A program made the translations under genes and the position numbers. DNA of 64,000 bases from Euonymus europaeus (lineage: Eukaryota; Streptophyta; Magnoliopsida; Celastrales; Celastraceae): the NCBI GenBank assembly GCA_963580455.1, contig OY756960.1:3410001-3474000 (forward strand). Direction: 5' to 3'. The notes under the pieces are model-generated. The model was not told where the DNA came from, ran no database searches, and was given only the letters and a program-made list of their open reading frames with translations. Of the stretch, positions 60,534 to 64,000 are shown piece by piece. The number at the start of each line of letters is the position of its first letter. Position 1 is the first letter of the stretch.

Positions 60534-62768
60534 ATGGCTTCAAAAGTGATCAAAATTGGCCTAACCTTAGGACTAGTGAGCATGCTCTGGGGAGGTGCCA
60601 TGGCTCAGTCAAGCTGTACCAGTGTGCTCATTGGGATGGCACCATGCCTAAATTTTGTGACAGGAAGCTCCTCGACCCCAACTGCTTCATGCTGCTCTCA
60701 ACTTGCTATAGTGTGGTTCAGTCACAACCACAGTGCCTTTGCATGATACTAAATGGTGGTGGTCAATCACTTGGAGTTACTATAAACGAGACCCTAGCTT
60801 GCTTTGGCACTCCCGGCCGGTGCTCTTGCAATGTCCCGAAGGCCTGTTAGCAAATGCAATGGTAAGGCCAAATTACATATAAATCAATCATTTATCGCTG
60901 TATCTTTCTGCTTATAATTCAATAAGAAACATAGGCATCACAGGCTGTTTTATACTGTCAGGATAAGATTGCATATATCTATATCCTTCCCAAAACCTAG
61001 TAGAAGTGGCAGGAGCCTTGTCCATAAATTGTCACTTAAATATATTTTTTTAGATATATTATACAATTTAGAATTTGATGCTCCAATTCATGGACAGCTG
61101 CTAATGAACCAGCATCGTCTCCTTTCGATTCTCCGGTGGGTTCTGATGTGTTAAATCTCGCAAGTGCACGAATCGAATATAGTAGTATAACGAATGCAAG
61201 TACGAGGTCGAATCCCACGAGGACAAATAATAATTCACTAGGATTACTTAACTTGACAATTAAAATAAAGCTTGACAATCTTGGTTTTCAAGTAATTGAG
61301 AGGAAATATTGGGATAATGATTTCACCACACAATCGAACTATGAGTAACAATTATCAAATATACTGATTCAATTCCAGTTCAAAGGTTGATTCTTTTCTT
61401 AAATATGTTGGTTCGTTCGATCGCGGTGCCAACACGTATCACTAACAAATGTTAATCCTGTTCGATCGCAGTTGTTAACACAAGACTAATGACCCATTAA
61501 GTTCTAAAGAACTATAACAACCAATTAATCATCTAATCCGTGATCTCAGATTCGACAATAGATTTCCTCAATCTCAATTCCACTAAGACATGTGAATTCG
61601 GATCGTTCCTTAGTCTTAGCTAGGTTAGTTTATAAGCATACTCAAATGGTGATCAAACATCTAAATACACAACAAACTTATAAGCACAGAGATTAAAGAC
61701 AAGAACTATAAACTGAATTTGTATAACAACAACTATTAACTCATAATCCTCAATATGGGTTACATCACAATCCCAATATAAAAGTGTTTAGTTACAACCC
61801 ATATTCAAGAACAAGAGAAATAAACTAGTAAGAACATGAACTAGAGTAGAAGAAGAAAACCCCCTTCAATGGATGGAAGGATCTCTTGAAGCTTTCTTGA
61901 AAGATCTTGAAGAAGAAGAAGAAGAACAAAAGCTCCCTCTTGTGTTGGTCTCTCTCTTGGAATGGTCTCCACACCATATAAAAACAATATCTAACCATAA
62001 CTTTTCACTTACTTTTCATAAATATCTGTAACTTACTATTTTTAGTAAGTTGCAGATATTTAAAGTTTGCAGATATTTGTCATTTTCGCCCAGTAATGCT
62101 CGAGCGGTCTCAGGTGCTCGAGCGTGTCATCAGTAGAAAAGTTACTGGTCTGTAAAGGCAGTTTTAGCCCGCTAGAGCGTACTCCAGCGCTCGAGCGCTT
62201 CTTCACATTTTTAGCACGCCAGCAGTGTAAAACTCTCTGGTCTATCTTCACATTTTTAGCACGCTAGAGCGTGCTTCAGCGCTCGAGCGCTTCTTCAGCA
62301 TAGCAAGTCCAGTTTTACTGATTTTGCAACACTTTGAGACATATCTCCTGAAATTCAAAACATCAAAGATTCTCATAGAAAATATACTCATTCCATCCAT
62401 TTATAGACAATAACATATGGAAATTAAAGCACTAAAATGAGTACAAAATGGATAGATCAGGTTCTCCAGAAGGGTCGCCTTAGATAGAACAGAAGGTACA
62501 TGTTAATATGGAATGTACAGCAGCTACAATCTTTCGTTCTTAATTACGACATAACCTATTTGTTGCAATTTTCTTAGCCTTTTCACATATAGGAGGTATG
62601 AATATGAACATATGTATATATTCTGTCCTATTTATATATGGCTAATTGGCTATGCAGGGTCCGAGATGAAAACCGGAACTTCTGGTGGAAACATCATATA
62701 AATGCCTCTTCAGCTCATCGTTGGGTTCCTGTTTGTGGCTTCACTTGCTTCATTCAGTAGCTTCTGAG
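60534..62768 (+). pseudogene. Dead LTPG gene, interrupted by a solo LTR
   Basis: Exon 1 (60534-60861) starts as a proper LTPG ([20 protein letters not shown], then [20 protein letters not shown] and CCSQLA). A 2-bp insertion then shifts the frame before [20 protein letters not shown], and further indels break the region of the last two cysteines. Exon 2 (61098-62495, the linker exon: ANEPASSPFDSPVG, then SPEGSP) carries the solo LTR at 61144-62459 and a TAG after SPEGSP. Exon 3 (62658-62768) has an in-frame TAA just before the GPI-signal tail MPLQLIVGFLFVASLASFSS. The promoter and splice sites look normal. It is transcribed divergently from the LTPG at 58936. Confidence 0.88.
61144..62459 (-). 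mobile_element. Solo LTR (1316 bp) of a Gypsy-like element
   Basis: It starts TGATGTGTTAAATC and ends GATAGATCA (TG...CA), flanked by the 5-bp direct repeat GGTTC (61139-61143 and 62460-62464). The text AAATCTCGCAAGTGCACGAATCG at its left end is typical of plant Gypsy LTR ends, and the right end read inversely (TGATCTATCCATTTTGTACTC) looks like an LTR start, so the minus orientation is favoured. No internal region remains: LTR-LTR recombination removed it. Near 62095-62290 it holds repeated GCTCGAGCG palindromes. Confidence 0.88.
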
Positions 62769-64000
62769 TTATATCTCAAATGTTTCTGAGCTTGTCTTAT
62801 TTAAAGATACCTAGTTAAGATTGGTTTGTGTGTTGCTTGTTTAAGTTTGGTCACTCACTATATAAGTTTGTATGGAATGCTTGATTCCAGTGATTCATAT
62901 ACTTTCTGGTTGATATTTCTATACTCTATTGATCGATATAGTAAGACTTGTCAATCGTCGTATTAATATAACAAAAAAATTTGGCTTTTCGTTTACTTGG
63001 TGAATTGCAGCAAAATTAAATCTATCTTCTCTATAATGTTAACTAATGAGCATAACAAGCACTTTTCTCTAAAGCAAGACATAATCAGCACATACTCCCA
63101 CTTGAAGTGTTTCTAACGCAGATGTAACTCCAGCCATCAAAATCCTCTGCGTTAAAAATGCTCCAAAAGAGATGCTAGCCAGAGACTCTTCGGTCTTCAA
63201 GAGACACTCATACAAATGGCAAAAAATGAATTCTACCATATCTATGTGTTGCCCGAAAATGACAGCGTAGCGGAGTCGTGTTCTATGCCTACTCACATCT
63301 GCAAACCTACCCTCTAGGAACATATTGTAACATGATGACTTGTGTAGTGGCACATATATACTCTCACTTCAGTAAACCCCTTTTCAAATTTCTATTCCGC
63401 TACTCAGTCTCGAGTACAAATAGGGTCTTCATAACCATTCCCCAGTCCTCCCTCTCGTCCCCGTATAAAAACCATGAAGGTCCTGTAAAAAGAATGTAGG
63501 GTAATATGCCAAAACAAATTAGAGGGGCACAATTTTGTCGGGTTTTGAAGGCTTGGTTCAACAAAAGAACTCCACAAAGGGCTAACATGGATGATAAACA
63601 GTGCTCTAGGACAAAATCGTATGAATTTGGCGGGTCTTGAATTCAACCCCCACCTGGAACAATACACTTATGGCATGTGTTAGACTTGACCCAACTTACC
63701 TTATTATTAGATTAAACTTTTGTAAGCAAATTTAACGGCATGAGTTTAAACCTATATTAATTTTTCAAAAAGCAAGTTTCTATGATGTTTTTTTGGGAAA
63801 ATTGCAAATATGTCTCTCATTTGAAAGTTATGTTCTTATAAAGACACTCCAATAAGTTTTTTCCATAAGGTCCATCAAATTTAAAAAATATTTCATAAAG
63901 GACAAAAGCTGATAAAAACTTATTTTATTGACATATATACCCTCATGTTCTCATCTTCCGCATTTGCACCCAAACCGGAGCCTTCCTCCGTCAATGACTA
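62769..64000. other. Terminal gene-free stretch
   Basis: No gene is confidently present. An uninterrupted minus-strand frame at 63353-63069 (HIDMVEFIFCHLYECLLKTE and FGAFLTQRILMAGV) vaguely recalls N-terminal proteins of plant transposable elements but is not identifiable. A SINE-like fragment lies at about 63595-63765. Confidence 0.3.

Overview
The window is nuclear DNA from a flowering plant, most likely a eudicot. The evidence is multi-exon genes with GT-AG introns, plant-type protein families (IP5P1/2-type phosphatase, SDE3, GPI-anchored lipid-transfer proteins), AT-rich intergenic DNA and a typical plant transposon load (Harbinger, Mutator, hAT, CACTA-like, Gypsy LTR, LINE). The species cannot be read from the sequence. 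All gene models below were spliced by eye from splice-site consensus, reading frame and family similarity.

Layout. 1-2300: repeat DNA with a very AT-rich foldback element. 2538-9601 (-): SUV3-type mitochondrial RNA helicase in 16 exons, with a promoter region rich in TGGGC sites (9880-10180). 10260-13140: AT-rich DNA with a relative of the first foldback and a 346-bp hairpin element. 13681-16376 (+): intact Myb/SANT-like gene of the PIF/Harbinger ORF1 kind, followed by a decayed Harbinger transposase (17036-17770, -). 17800-21400: no gene seen. 22167-25228 (+): type I inositol polyphosphate 5-phosphatase. 25230-41700: gene-poor and repeat-rich, with a probable old Mutator-like element, a duplicated LTR-like segment, an Agenet-domain pseudogene broken by a hAT element and framed by repeats, a Gypsy 3' LTR, telomere-like degenerate DNA, a B3-domain scrap and a Mutator-type MITE. 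41778-44571 (+): 20S proteasome subunit beta type-2 (PBD). 45100-47090: CACTA-like and MITE relics. 48483-52245 (+): SDE3 RNA helicase of RNA silencing. 53144-62768: a cluster of three LTPG genes, two intact (-) and one dead (+), interrupted by a complete but internally deleted Mutator element (54901-57923) and by a solo LTR.

The intact genes are unrelated housekeeping, signalling or defence functions (mitochondrial RNA turnover, inositol-phosphate signalling, proteolysis, RNA silencing, cuticle or cell-wall lipid transfer); only the LTPG genes form a family cluster. I found no tRNA or rRNA gene, no CRISPR array and no sign of an unknown multi-gene system. The most notable observations are local: a spliced copy of two SUV3 exons inside one of its own introns, a duplicated splice acceptor in the proteasome gene that would give a truncated product, WG/GW repeats growing by tandem duplication at the SDE3 C-terminus, a solo LTR sitting in a coding exon with a clean 5-bp target duplication, and several transposons whose exact ends and target duplications can be read.
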